A stretch of 64,000 bases of DNA from Azolla caroliniana (GCA_043228905.1 JBHGNT010000018.1:7936001-8000000); one strand, 5' to 3'; shown: positions 32,060 through 43,432, counted from the stretch's first letter. Translations and numbers: made by a program. The notes: a model not told the origin generated them from the sequence alone.

Positions 32060-32395
32060 AAAATTCCTTGTCGAAAGGAAAGGGTCGACGATCCCTATTA
32101 ATTCTTCTAATTACTAATAAATGGATTTGAGTTGATGAATTTATAATCAATTTATGTGAATTGGTTAATTAAAGCTCACAAATGAATCATCATTATTGAT
32201 TTTTGAGGAAGTACTGAAACTCTATATGAGTGTCTAAATGCGAAATACCTCATTCATTTTGGTTACTTGGGACCCATCACACTATGACTTTTTGCTTCCA
32301 TGGTAAACCCTTAATGCATAATACAACAGTAGAGTTTTGCATTTGTTGGGTCCTAGAACCACTTATAGTTTGTGAAATTTTTATTTCACTATACG

Positions 32396-33010
32396 AGAAA
32401 CACCTTTGCGTTCACAAGTGGAAGGATTGTGCATTCCATTTATAGATTCCTTTTAGAATCTTGCGATTTTAGACAATTTCCAAAATCTTGATACATCAGT
32501 ATGACATGTTTGAAATAACATGTAAAATTTGCTAATTTTTTGCGATTTAACAAGTTTCAAAATGATAATTTCAAAATTTGAATAGTTTTTCAATAAATGT
32601 TTAAATGTTGATGGTTTGTAGATATGAAATGTGGTTAACTTAAAGAAAATCACAATGATCAACTCAAGGTAAAAGTTAAGATTAATGGTTTCAACATCTT
32701 GAGGAAATTAAGATTACATCTATTGTTAGATTTGAAAATGTTTTAAGTATAAAAGGTCACATTGCAATCCTTAATGTCATCATCTATAAATTAGTGCTCA
32801 TTAACATCCATAAATTCACAACTCAAGAAATGTAGACAATATTCATAAATAATTTTGATAAATCCACAACTCCTAAAATGTAGACGAAATTCATAAACTG
32901 TCAAACTTTAGATGTGAACATTAATATATCAATTTGAACATAACACATAGTTATCAAGGTATCTACAATGTTCTCCTCTTCTTCCTTAAAAGAATTCCCC
33001 TACAAAATTT
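32396..33010. other. AT-rich spacer, nothing recognised
   Basis: Low-complexity AT-rich DNA right of the satellite edge. No reading frame of note, no tRNA, no LTR ends. Forms the left flank of the foldback. Confidence 0.5.
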
Positions 33011-34182
33011 GTGAAGTAAATGGCATTTGCGAAGTTCAATTACCGTCAATACAGTTATTAATGGTTTTTTTCTAATAAATGAAGCACATGTTTACCATAA
33101 GGTATCTTGTTGTGCAAGATACATCTTTAAAAAACCTCTTTTATTTGAAAAACAACACGAGTTTTAAACATGAACACGATCTGTTGTATTGAGTGGATGT
33201 AAAAAATAGAGTTTTCATCATAATTCCATACAATATATTGAATTCATTTTCAAAGTTTTTTTACCGGATTTAAAAAATAATAATAATAATAAATTAAGCT
33301 TGAGATGATAGAAAAACCAGATTTTTCATAAGAATTCGATACAATGTATCGAGTTCATGTATAAAGTAATTTTTTCTAATTTTTTTGATTTTTTTCAATT
33401 TTTTGATTTATTTATATTTTTTATGGAAAAGATAATAATTTTAAACATGAATTCGATACATTGTATCGACTTGTGCTAAAAAGTCTGGTTTTTTCATCAC
33501 TTATTAAAGCTCAATTTTTAAAATAAAATAAAAACAAAATACCAAAATAAAATAGAAAAAAATGTAATTATTTTTTAAAAATAATCCAAAATAAAACTTT
33601 AAAGATGAACCCGATACGCCGTATCGAGTTCGTGTAGAAAAGTTGGCTTTTTAACACGAACTCGATACAATGTATCGAGTTCGTGTTGAAAAAACAGAGT
33701 TTTAAACATTTGAAAAAAAAATTGAAAAACAAATTGAAAACAAACTGAAAAATTTACTTTAAACATAAACTTGATACATTGTTACATCGAATTCTGATGA
33801 AAAATCTAGTTTTTCTATTATCTCAAGCTTAATTTATTATTAGGATGATTCTTTAAATACGGTAAAAAAAACTTTGAGCAAGAATTCAATACATTGTATG
33901 GATTTATGATGAAAACTCTATTTTTTACATCAACTTGATACAACATATCGAGTTAATGTTTAAAATCTTGTTGTTTTTCAAATAAAAGAGGTTTTTTAAA
34001 CATGAACTTGAATCGTACTAAAATCTTTGTTTTTACAAGAGAAAAAGATGCATATTGATAGTGCAAACAAGTATGTTGTACAATAAGATACTTTATGGTG
34101 AACATGTGCATCCTTGATTAACAAAAAACTTTTAATAATTGTGTTGATGGTAATTGAACCTTGCAAATGCCATTTACACGTT
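33011..34182. repeat. 1.2-kb foldback (long inverted repeat)
   Basis: Left arm from 33,011 (GTGAAGTAAATGGCATTTGC) and right arm ending 34,182 (reverse complement GTGTAAATGGCATTTGCAAGG) pair over about 450-550 bp with clear sequence identity. Matching anchors: AAAACCTCTTTTATTTGAAA at 33,131 against 33,995, and AAATTAAGCTTGAGAT at 33,291 against 33,834. A roughly 67-bp insertion sits in the right arm near 34,010-34,080. The centre, near 33,560-33,600, contains several short palindromes such as AACTCGATAC...GTATCGAGTT (33,660-33,685). No transposase. Could be a foldback or MITE-like element, or a source of hairpin RNA. Confidence 0.8.
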
Positions 34183-34717
34183 TCATAAAGTGTTTGCATG
34201 GCTCTCAATCACTACTTAATGTTGATCTTTATAGTTGGAACGAAGGATGACAACACAAGCATAACCCAGGTGACAAGGAAACTTGCAAGAAGTCAAGGTG
34301 GGGATATTAATAGCTACACATGTAGATGGCTATGACCTAGGGTACCAATTCTGCATTGGTAAAGTTTTGGACGTGATGATGCATTAAACCTTTGTAATAC
34401 ATCTATCATTGACATTAATGAGGTGGATATCATTATGTATGACTTTACACAGACAAAAGTTGGATGTTTAAGGACAACAATGATATACATAATAAAAGAG
34501 ATATTAGCAAGTGGAGAAGATATCTCAAATTGAAGGCGAAGAAGATTGATTGCACACAATTTGGAGATACCATTTGATTGGTACATTGGAAGATGAGGAG
34601 AAAGAGTCACAATTGTAAATTATCTATAGTAGTGATTCTCATCAAAAGAATGATGATATTCATGCAAATAACTCCCAAATGTATTTGTTGTGCAACTATA
34701 TGTAACAAATTTAGACA
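34183..34717. other. Unclassified spacer
   Basis: 535 bp right of the foldback. The minus strand is open over 34,314-34,610 (98 codons), but the translation shows no family I recognise and no codon pattern; I treat it as noncoding. Ends where a short satellite piece begins. Confidence 0.4.
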
Positions 34718-34796
34718 ACATTTATAATGAATTTATGTCAACTTCTTAATTAAAGCTCACAAATGAATCATCGTAATCGATTTTTGAGAAAGTATG
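34718..34796 (-). repeat. Satellite fragment beside PLE
   Basis: 79 bp of satellite spacer (TATAATGAATTTATGTCAAC...TTTTTGAGAAAGTA) carrying the same private variants as 58,735-58,811, and joined to PLE ORF1 at the same base. Marks a segmental duplication with that locus. Confidence 0.8.
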
Positions 34797-36031
34797 ACCA
34801 CAAAAACGCTTACGTGAGATTCTATTTTCCCCATCCCCCGAGAATACTGCTACAAATACTAAGGTATCCACATCCAATACTTCTTTTGCTTCCAAACACT
34901 TACAAGATTACAAGGCTAAGCTTTTTTAGAGTTTAAACATATATTTTAGCGTAAAAAGCAAGCTTCTCACACACTCATGAGAATCTCAAACCTACACTCA
35001 CATGAAATAATCCCAAGAAGTTTGAAGAATGAAGCCCCCAAGCTTAAATTGGATAATGAAGAAATTAATATGAGCCTCCATAATGAGTTCTCAGCCCTAA
35101 CTACCCAAAATAATAGAGACCTTACAAGAACTTATATTAAACATTTAGACATGTTAGTACACTCGTACACTAAATTAATAGATGATTTTCCAAATAAGAT
35201 TAGATCTGATCTCAGCCATTTTACTGATATATTACAAGATCCTACCCATCTTAATACAGTATCTAATCATATAGACCTAGAGTTATATTTAGAAACTATG
35301 AAGAGCTGGCTTGAGGATTTCGCTTTAAGAATACTTAGTGCATGTGAGGAATTTGTTGTTAACCACAATATAGATCAAACTTTAAAAAAAAATAGCCACA
35401 AGATCAAGAAATAGCCTACAAACAAATAATGACTATGAGGATCCTCATCATTTAGATAAACCAGTGAACATTAGAGAAATAGATGTTACAATGAGTGACA
35501 GGGATGAAGAAGATAATGATGAAGTATTTAGTGACAGAGATGAAGAAGATAGCGATGAAGTCTTTTATAACAGTCCATCCTACATTACTCTTGAAGAAAT
35601 AGGTCTTAAAAATTTGAAAAAAATAGCTTCTAATACTAACAATAATAATGACCCTAATCTAAAAAAGAATCTAAATTTCAGATCGAACCCTAACCCTAAC
35701 CCTAACCCCAAGCCCAACCCTAACCCTAACCCTAACCCTAACCCTAACAATAATAAACAATCTAGTGCCCATATTAACTCCAACAACCATCAACAACCAC
35801 CACGACGACATCAACAAAGAACTGGTAGCATCCTCTACACTTGTAACACAACCACAAATGAGGTGATTCAATCTCATAACCCATTTACCCACTCTAATGT
35901 CCCCATAGTACAATTTATTAATCCCTACACATGCCATAATAGCTCTGAGCTTCGACACCCAATTCAGTCGCATAATATATCCACTTCAGTAGCTCCCTCT
36001 ATCCAACCACATCCACCTATGGTAGGTGATG
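34797..36031 (+). pseudogene. PLE ORF1, N-terminal part
   Basis: 5'-truncated relative to the copy at 57,460. Two frames: 34,977-35,414 and an open frame reaching through 35,464-36,031. They join across an A9 tract at about 35,382-35,390 (a +/-1 slip). The first part is helical and polar (YIKHLDMLVHSYTKLIDDF, ETMKSWLEDFALRILSACEE). The second has a duplicated acidic motif (SDRDEEDNDEVF, SDRDEEDSDEVF) and an Asn-Pro repeat written in CCCTAA hexamers. Function unknown; by position upstream of the RT gene it is the first ORF of the PLE. Interrupted in frame by chromovirus 1, continuing at 42,559. Confidence 0.65.
35688..35747 (+). repeat. Telomere-type (CCCTAA)n inside PLE ORF1
   Basis: Three perfect CCCTAA hexamers (35,688-35,705), two variants (CCCCAA, GCCCAA), then five more perfect (35,718-35,747). 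Read in the ORF1 frame this encodes an Asn-Pro dipeptide repeat. The sense RNA therefore carries CCCUAA, complementary to a TTAGGG overhang. Confidence 0.9.
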
Positions 36032-36485
36032 TATTAGAGACATAGACTAATGCAAGCATTAGATAAGGATAGAATATAGATCTAGATAGAAAGGAGAGAG
36101 AGAAAGAAGGGTGTCGATCCACCCGACCACCCCCGAGCGAAGGGATCGAGACGGACTCAAGCCTCGATCGGCATCCCATACCACCGTCGTGGTGTCAAGT
36201 CGTACCTGGTGCTGGCGCTCTCGCTACAAGAGTTGAACCACCACAAGATAGAGTCTCGACGTAGTCAACAAGATAATCAAATGAGGGTAGCTAGGCCTCT
36301 TATTTATAGCGATACCCAAGGCCCCCAGCCATGTTCACACTTGGCCCAATGGGTGTTCTCAATCCCGAGGATTAAAAGTAATCCTGCCCTTCTTTACACT
36401 CTCGTTTAACCCTCACACTTATCCACGTGTATAGAATACTATGGTAATTCTCACCACGGGATATTATATGGTCATGCCCATAATA
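36032..36485 (-). repeat. 3' LTR of chromovirus 1
   Basis: 454 bp, nearly identical to 42,104-42,558. The minus-strand start (TATTATGGGCATGACC) is mutated from TGTTACGGGC in the other LTR. Confidence 0.9.
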
Positions 36486-36500
36486 TACTCCCCCTCTTTA
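36486..36500 (-). promoter_or_regulatory. Polypurine tract of chromovirus 1
   Basis: Minus strand AAAGAGGGGGAGTA directly before the 3' LTR; primes plus-strand DNA synthesis. Confidence 0.8.
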
Positions 36501-37065
36501 AAATATTGCACTCTTGCAATGGAAAGTTAGGGAAGTTAGTTCTGAGAGTATTTTCGCGTTCCCATGTGGCATCTTTTATTGATTTATCCATCCATTTTAT
36601 TTTAAATTCTCGGATTTCTTTAGTACGTAATTTTTTTCTTTTAACATCGAGAATTCTTTCTCGTACATGTGGTTCAGAAGATAATTCTTCAGAAGTAACT
36701 AGAGTTTTAGTTGTAACTGTATAGTCGCTAGAACCTAGAAGTTCTTTTAGACGACTCACATGAAAAACTAGATGAATTTCAACGCCATCGGGAAGAGCGA
36801 GACGATAGGCTGATGACCCAATGCGTTTGAGGACTGTAAATGGTCCACAAAACTGTGGGGCTAACTTAGCGCACTTACCCGTAGATAATGTCTTAGAATT
36901 GTGAGGTACACGTAAAAATACCTTCTGTCCAGGGTTGAATACACGAGGTTGCCTATGATGATCGGCATAAAAACGCGCTTTATCTTGAGCTATTTTTATA
37001 TTATCTCGTGCAATAAGCAACATATCTTGCATATCCCGAAGAAAGTTTTGCGTACTTCGCAACTC
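36490..37065 (-). pseudogene. Chromovirus 1 integrase C-terminus and chromodomain
   Basis: Residues in order: ARFYADHHRQP, NPGQKVFLRVP (GPY/F-type module with GPFTVLKRIGSSAYRLALP), HLVFHVSRLKELLG, and a chromodomain-like end FKIKWMDKSIKDATWERE. In intact chromoviruses this end directs integration to modified histones. The frame starts directly at the deletion that removed the integrase core. Confidence 0.88.
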
Positions 37066-37079
37066 ATCATGATGTATAT

Positions 37080-37740
37080 TAACATCAATCAGGGCTCATC
37101 ATCAGTGAAGCTAAGCATGTTAACTTCACAGATGCGACTTAGTGCATCAACGACAGTATTCATGGAACCTTTACGATATCGTATGGAAAAATCAAAGTCC
37201 TGGATGAGATCAGCCCATCATGCCTTACGACCTTTCAGGTCTTGTTGGTCACAAAAATATTTCAAGGACTCGTGGTCTGTAGTTACCACAAAGCGATTTC
37301 CATAAAGATAATGGCGCCATGTTTTGAGCGCATGTATAATTGCAAATAATTCCTTTTCTTGAACGGTATACCGACATTGAGCAGAATTAAGTTTCTTACT
37401 CTCGAATACTATTGGTTTACCATCTTGATATAAGATAGCACCTATAGCATAATCGCTTGCATCGGTTTCAACCTCAAAAGGTTTTGAAGGATCGGGTAAA
37501 AGAAGTGAAGGAGCCGTGCAAACCAGGTCCTTGAGTTCCTTAAAGGCGAGGTCTACTGTAGCATTCCACACAATAGGTTTTGTAGGCTTATGCATTTGAC
37601 CTTTTAGAAGATCAGTAAACGGTGTTGTCAATTGGGAATAATTACAAAGGGATTTTCGCAAAACCCCGACAAAACCAAGGAATGATCGAACTTCTCGAAT
37701 ATTCCGAAGAGTGGGCCAAAGCTTGATTTTCTCGATGCAA
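37080..37740 (-). pseudogene. Chromovirus 1 RNase H
   Basis: Best frame 37,218-37,661: PFTDLLKGQ, SLLLPDPSKPFEVETDASDYAIGAIL, PIVFESKKLN, YTVQEKELFAIIHALKTWRHYL, TTDHESLKYF. Catalytic Asp and Glu present. The sequence to about 37,090 continues the end of RNase H and then jumps to the integrase tail. Confidence 0.88.
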
Positions 37741-37760
37741 GAAGGATCAATTACAACTCC

Positions 37761-39174
37761 TCATTCGGTTATGAGATGTCCAAGATAAGTAATTGATTTC
37801 TTGAAGAACTCACATTTTGAGATCTTCGCATAAAACTGTTTGTCACGCAATGTTTGTAAAACAAAGCGGACATGTTTAGCATGTTCTTGTAATGTACGGC
37901 TATAAACTAAAATATCATCCAAGAAAATAACGAGAAATTTTTGAAGTTGTTCTCGGAAAATGTCATTCATTTCTTGTTGAAATGTAGCCGGAGCATTGGT
38001 CAAACCAAAAGGCATAACCAAAAACTCATAATGGCCATAGCACGTAAGAAATGTCGTTTTTGGAACATTGTCCTCACTTATACGAATTTGATGGTAGCCA
38101 GTACATAGATCAAGTTTCGTAAAATACCGAGCTCCCTAGAGACGGTCAATTAGATCGTCAGCCCGAGGCAATGGATACGAATTCTTGATCATCACTTTAT
38201 TCAAGCATCGGTAATTAATACACATACGCCATGTGTGTAGAATTGCTTGTCGCGCAATGTTCGTAAAACAAAGCAGACATGTTTAGCATGTTCTTCTAAT
38301 GTACGATTATAAACTAGAATATCATCCAAGAAAATAACGAGAAATTTTTGAAGTTGTTCTCGGAAAATGTCATTCATTTCTTGTTGAAATGTGGCCGGAG
38401 CATTGGTCAAACCAAAAGGCATAACCAAAAACTCATAATGGCCATAGTGCGTACAAAATGTTGTTTTACGAACATCTTCCTCACTTATAGGAATTTGATG
38501 GTAGCCCATATGGAGATCAAGTTTCGAAAATACCGAGCTCCCTAGACACGGTCAATTACATCGTCAGCCCGGGGCAATGGATACGAATTCTTGATCATCA
38601 CTTTATTCAAGCATCGGTAATTAATACACATACGCCATGTGCCCTCTTTCTTTTTAACCAAGAGAATTGGTGCACCCGATGGAGATTTACTATAACGTAT
38701 ATAACACATTCGTAAATAGTCCTTGAGTTGCTTAGATACCTCATCCTCTTTCGATCGACTTAAGCGATAAGGAGGTATACTTATTGGTGCAACACTAGGT
38801 ACAATATCTATACGATGGTCTATATTACGTTTAGGAGGTAAGCCATCTGGTAGTTCACTCGGAAAAACATCACGAAAATCATTTAAGATTTCATCAAGTT
38901 GTTGTTGTTCAAAATATGTTAATTGAACCGAGATATTATCGATATTGTAAACATGAATGTCCGGATTAAGTACACAATAAAATAGAGTCGAACAAGACAA
39001 CTCGGATATTGATGAACACAAGGAAACAATCGAGAGGGATTGTTTTTGGACACATTGAATAAAATGAGTATAGTCGTTCAGTACAAATGTAATTGAATGA
39101 TGAACCCAATCAATAGATAAAGAAGAGCTTTTATTATAGAACCAAGGATACCCAGTATTACATTGGTGGTACAA
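37761..39174 (-). pseudogene. Chromovirus 1 RT, with internal duplication
   Basis: N-terminal part (38,542-39,174): [62 protein letters not shown]. Palm follows twice: 38,201-38,509 and 37,761-38,021 both encode [20 protein letters not shown] and the catalytic FLDDILVY. The copies lie 408 bp apart (about 37,828-38,235 and 38,236-38,642). RT cannot be read through. Confidence 0.9.
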
Positions 39175-39640
39175 AGATTCATTACATGGAAGTCTACCTC
39201 CTCTATATAAGTATCAATAGAAATTCCTAATGAATGAATCACCCCGTTGATGTATTGTACTCTTCCATCAGCCATGTGCATTGTGTAGGTGTGATCACTT
39301 ATGGTGGGTTGGATTCCCCATATTTGAACCAAACGATCATTGACAAAGTTGTGTGAGATTCCCTAATCAAATAAAAATTGTACGGGTGATCCATTGATAT
39401 ACTCGTTTGCACGTAGTAAATCATTGGGACCCAATACATAGTGAGGGAAAGAACATTGGCAATTACTTAAATGATGTATATAGACCTGAAGGACATTAGG
39501 AATTTGACCTTTATGGTCTATAGCTTTAGCTTTGTTGTCATGCTCTTTCCGTTGGAGCTTTCGACATTGCTGTTTTGTATGACCCTTCTTTTTGTAGAAT
39601 ACACAAAAAGGATGTTGTCGCTTACAATCGCGATCCATGA
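39078..39640 (-). pseudogene. Chromovirus 1 Gag end and protease relic
   Basis: 39,363-39,638 holds a damaged CCHC knuckle: CVFYKKKGHTKQQC, where the second Cys is Tyr. 39,078-39,332 ([12 protein letters not shown]) is the C-terminal half of the retroviral-type protease. The catalytic DSG-like region falls at a break near 39,362 (PVQFLFD end of the previous frame). Confidence 0.75.
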
Positions 39641-39659
39641 ACTCGTTGGGTGTCTTGTG

Positions 39660-40414
39660 TTTCCCAACGAATTGCGACTACTTAGTCCCAGGCGCTTCGT
39701 TGGGTTTGTTGTGGTCCTTCTTCGAAGTGCGTTGATTGCGAAGAACTATTTCAACGGCCTCTTTGAAGGATTTTGGATCCTTATTGTGCACTATCCAGTG
39801 ATAGTCCGAATTGGGGATGCCATTGACAAAACAAGCTACTAACCAATTGTCCCCATCTAGACCCGATTTTTGGATTTGGGTTCTAGCATGGTGGACATAG
39901 TCTTCTAGCGAGGAATAGTTCCTGCTCGAGAGGTTCATTAAAGCTTGTGCTACCTCGGATCGAGAGGGAGGTTGCAGAAATTGGCCCTTGAAAACTATGA
40001 TAAAATCTGTCTAGGTATTGGGCAATTTCCTCAAAGTACGGAGCCCACGCCACCAGGCAGTGGCCTTACCCCTAGTTCTTGGCCGACATATGCAATCTTC
40101 GTACTATCTGGTGTGGGATAGAGCTCAAAATGAGACTCCCATCGGCCCAGCCACGTGCAGATTGCTTCTTCGGTTCTTTCCTTTTTGTCTCCCATAAATG
40201 GCTTAACGACAAACGATGATTCACCCTGTCGCTCATCAGGTCTATTACTCTCACGTTGTAGACTAATGACACGTGCCTCGAGAGCACTTTGAGATTGCTG
40301 AAGTTCGGTCATCTGTTGAGCCGTGAAACTAAGATATTGGGACATTTGTCCAGGAGGATTCCCTTGAGTTCCTTCCGCTTGAGAGGATAACATCGGGTCG
40401 TTATTTTGAGCCAT
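39660..40414 (-). pseudogene. Chromovirus 1 Gag relic
   Basis: Starts with ATG at 40,412-40,414 (MAQNNDPMLSSQAEG). Contains a Gln-rich coiled stretch (QMTELQQSQSALEARV) and the Gag core entrance (FMGDKKERTEEAICTWL), then frameshifts; 39,678-39,938 (SSRNYSSLEDYVHHARTQ, FVNGIP) continues it. Confidence 0.75.
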
Positions 40415-42089
40415 TAAATGATTATTTCTGGAAAAGAAATAGGATAAGGTCAGAGAGATAGTCATAACATCATGTTGTGATGTAAAAATATCATGGGCAA
40501 ACATTAATCGATATCATGATCTCACGTCAATACCCCTCTAGACGTATGAGATGAGGTTCAAGATGAGGTTACTATGGTAACACAAAGGTGTTTTAAAAAC
40601 CATGGTGGTGACAAATGAATGTCTTTCCCTGATCTCTATATCGATTTTATATGGCGGCTCCCCGAGGCTCAACCATGTATGTCCGCGTCATGAGTAGTTT
40701 ATACACGAAAAAAATGTTAACAATAAACTATGTTTCGGTGCCCACATATGTGCCCACATATGTGGTTTCGGCTCTTTAAGTCCTATTATGGGGACCCTGA
40801 AGTGCACTTAGACCTTAATTCTAAACATGTGTTATAGTCATATGTATCAACAATGTTGTATGGTCTTGGTTATATTTGAACTCGAGACCTCAAGAACAAA
40901 TGCATTAAACACTTGAGCCAACCAAGTAGGTTGCTCTTCTTGAATGTTTAATGTTTCATGCGTATAAGAGATATGCAAGGCATTTGCCCATATATGTTTT
41001 TATAAAAGAAACATATATGTCAAGAGTCCTTATTTCGCCCTCATTTACTACAACTATGTTGGTACGTTACCTAACCTCAAGTCTCGTAATTATGATGGCA
41101 TACGCCAAAGTGCAACCTAATGGTCAAGCCAAATGAGCCCTCTTCTCGTAGTAGGCCCACGTGGCCCATCACATGGTCATGTCATTACGAATGCCTCTCG
41201 TAAGAATGATCTCATGGTGGCATCGTATCCATGTAATGAGGGAGGGATGTTGAATACGTGTGTCATAGGAGCGACCTCACATGAAGTGGGTCAAGCCCTA
41301 CGTACTCAACATCATTATGGCTATAAGCGTTTCTTTACGTAACGAAATATCGAAGTCACCAACGGGGATTTCAACAATAAAAAATTGTTGAAAAAAGGGA
41401 TGGTGATAACGCTATTCTCACAAAAATGTGAGGACGGCCACCAAGATCCTTTCCCCGAAAAGGAAAACATTCGATTTAAAATCATGTAATAACTTATATA
41501 CACATATGTATATTATCACATATATACGATCAACTACGTATACACGTGACCACATATGCCTATATTAAAGAAATCATTATATTTAATAGCAAAAAATGAC
41601 GTAATCGAGATACGTAATCGAGGCATATACCTCTATGCACACGAGACATCCCAAAAATAAGGGTTAATCGTAATACGCAATTGAGGTATTGACCTCTTAC
41701 GCATACGAAACCAAATGCATATCATTTACAACGAATCGAGGTATTAACCTCATACGCAAACGTAACATATGTTTGTGAACGTAGTACGCAATTAAGGTAT
41801 TAACCTCCTCGCATACGACACTCATCACATACTCAATATACGTCAAATGAGGTATTGACCTCATACACATATGTAAACGTTTTATATAACCAAGTAATTA
41901 CCACTACAACATCATTGAATCTATAAAAAAGAAAATACATATTAACCATACACATGATTAAATTGGGAGAAGAAAATAGATTACCGAAGTTCCTTTGTTG
42001 ATCCTTGTCTGCATGAAGGCCGAACACACGTAGATCGATCGCCATCAATCAAGAACACAAAACACAACAAAAGAAACATTAGAAAATGA
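40415..42089 (-). other. Long 5' leader of chromovirus 1
   Basis: About 1.7 kb between primer site and gag without a credible gene. Holds a hairpin repeat series (41,600-41,870, listed separately) and a doubled motif CCCACATATGTG near 40,742-40,762. Confidence 0.6.
41600..41870. repeat. Hairpin repeats GAGGTATTNACCTC
   Basis: Five imperfect palindromes, GAGGCATATACCTC, GAGGTATTGACCTC, GAGGTATTAACCTC, AAGGTATTAACCTC and GAGGTATTGACCTC, about 55-58 bp apart, each within a conserved block ending in CATACG-like sequence. In the leader RNA each would form a short stem-loop. Confidence 0.8.
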
Positions 42090-42101
42090 GCTCTGATACC
42101 A
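42090..42101 (-). promoter_or_regulatory. Primer-binding site of chromovirus 1
   Basis: Minus strand TGGTATCAGAGC, 2 bp from the 5' LTR (42,104). Complementary to initiator tRNA-Met. Confidence 0.9.
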
Positions 42102-42103
42102 AC

Positions 42104-42558
42104 TATTAGAGACGTAGACTAATGTAAGCATCAGATAAGGATAGAATATAGATCTAGATAGAAAGGAGAGAGAGAAAGAAGGGTGCCGATCCACCCGACC
42201 ACCCCCGAGCGAAGGGATCGAGACAGACTCAAGCCTCGATCGGCGTCCCATACCACCGTCGTGGCGTCGAGTCATACCTGGTGCTGGCGCGCTCGCTACA
42301 AGAGTTGACCCACCACAAGACAAAGTCTCGACGTAGTCAACAAGATAATCAAATGAGGGTAGCGAGGCCTCTTATTTATAGCGATCCCCAAGGCCCCCAG
42401 CCATGTTCACACTTGGCCCAATGGGTGTTCTCAATCCCAAGGATTAAAAGTAATCCTCCCCTTCTTTACACTCTCGTTTAACCCTCACACTTATCCACGT
42501 GTATAGAATACTACGGTAAATTCTCACCACAGGATATTATATGGTCATGCCCGTAACA
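42104..42558 (-). repeat. 5' LTR of chromovirus 1
   Basis: 455 bp. Minus-strand start TGTTACGGGCATG; ends CTCTAATA instead of the usual CA. Confidence 0.9.
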
Positions 42559-43432
42559 CAATGCCTCTCCTTTCGGTAATCCACATCAGAACCTGCATAA
42601 AACACCAAACATACATTATCAGCAACATTACAACTACGGCTTCCCTCAACAACCTACAACGCGGTCGCCACTACCGCCACCACTGTCTATGCCACTCCCA
42701 CAACATACGCCGCTTATGACACACAATAATTTCCCCTCTGTACACATACCCCATTATGCACATGAGTATGGATATGTCTCTGACAACCATCTCATACCCG
42801 AATGTATATTCCCCACCCCCATTATTTCACCGAACGTTCTGTCGGGGACTGCACACGGCAGCCGACAGACGTCCATGCTACCTCTCCTTCCATCTCCCCC
42901 TATTGTAACAGGGTTTCAAAACCCTAATTCCCATATCTTCCCCCCTCACAGTTAAACTCACGCTCTCTCTAATCAGGCATTCTCACAAACTATACCCCCC
43001 TTACACTCTCTCCCCCCGTTTACAGATACCCCCTCTTTCGTTTCTTCAAATTACACATATACCCCTCCACCTATTTGCACTAATTTTTCGTATACCACTC
43101 CCCCGCATTTTACTCATACCCTCCCCCCTAACTTACCCAATTCACCTAATACCCTTCCCCCTACTTCCTCTATTATCCCTCCCCCATATTTCTCTAATTC
43201 CTCTATTAACCCTCCCCCTTCTTTCTTAATACATAATACCTTCCCCCCTCCAAAAATTAATACCACACCCTATCCTTTTAATAATGTTAACACTATCCCT
43301 CCCCCTCCAAAAAATATTACTACATCATATCCCCACATAAATCATAGGCCTCATAATAGACACCATAATACACAAAATCATTCACATATCCCCTCTTCAA
43401 ACCCTCCCATAGCCCGACCAAATAACGTCTAA
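42559..43432 (+). pseudogene. PLE ORF1, C-terminal Pro-rich part
   Basis: Open frame resuming after chromovirus 1 (SPFGNPHQN, PLPPPLSMPLPQHTPL), with one in-frame TAA at 42,953-42,955 and then open to TAA at 43,430-43,432. The last 160 codons are a low-complexity Pro/Thr/Asn/Ser domain with repeated PPP and LPP motifs, and the DNA is a strong pyrimidine tract. Disordered, possibly RNA-binding; no known domain. Confidence 0.6.

Larger units (their letters stand above)
25848..32395 (-). repeat. tRNA-Arg(CCU) satellite, array III
   Basis: Right part of the split monomer, then 13 further copies. Spacings are about 532 bp with two 257-bp monomers (a deletion between 'TTAATTAAA' and 'CCTCGAT', different from the one that made the 266-bp type). 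Ends in mid-spacer at about 32,395 with 'CTATACGAGA'. Confidence 0.92.
36032..42558 (-). mobile_element. Ty3/gypsy chromovirus 1, defective
   Basis: 6.5 kb, minus strand, in PLE ORF1. LTRs 36,032-36,485 and 42,104-42,558, primer site next to the right LTR, purine tract next to the left, and a chromodomain at the integrase end. Flanks TGATG and CAATG are only partly alike, so the target duplication has decayed or was altered. The integrase zinc module and DDE core are deleted, part of RT is tandemly duplicated, and gag is frameshifted. Not autonomous. Confidence 0.9.

Noticed and set aside
34314-34610. 98-codon minus-strand ORF as a gene
   Set aside because: No family, no neighbours, AT-rich context; length is within chance.
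35688-35747. A chromosome end or interstitial telomere from fusion
   Set aside because: The repeat is short, interrupted and in frame within PLE ORF1; flanks on both sides are coding sequence of the same ORF.
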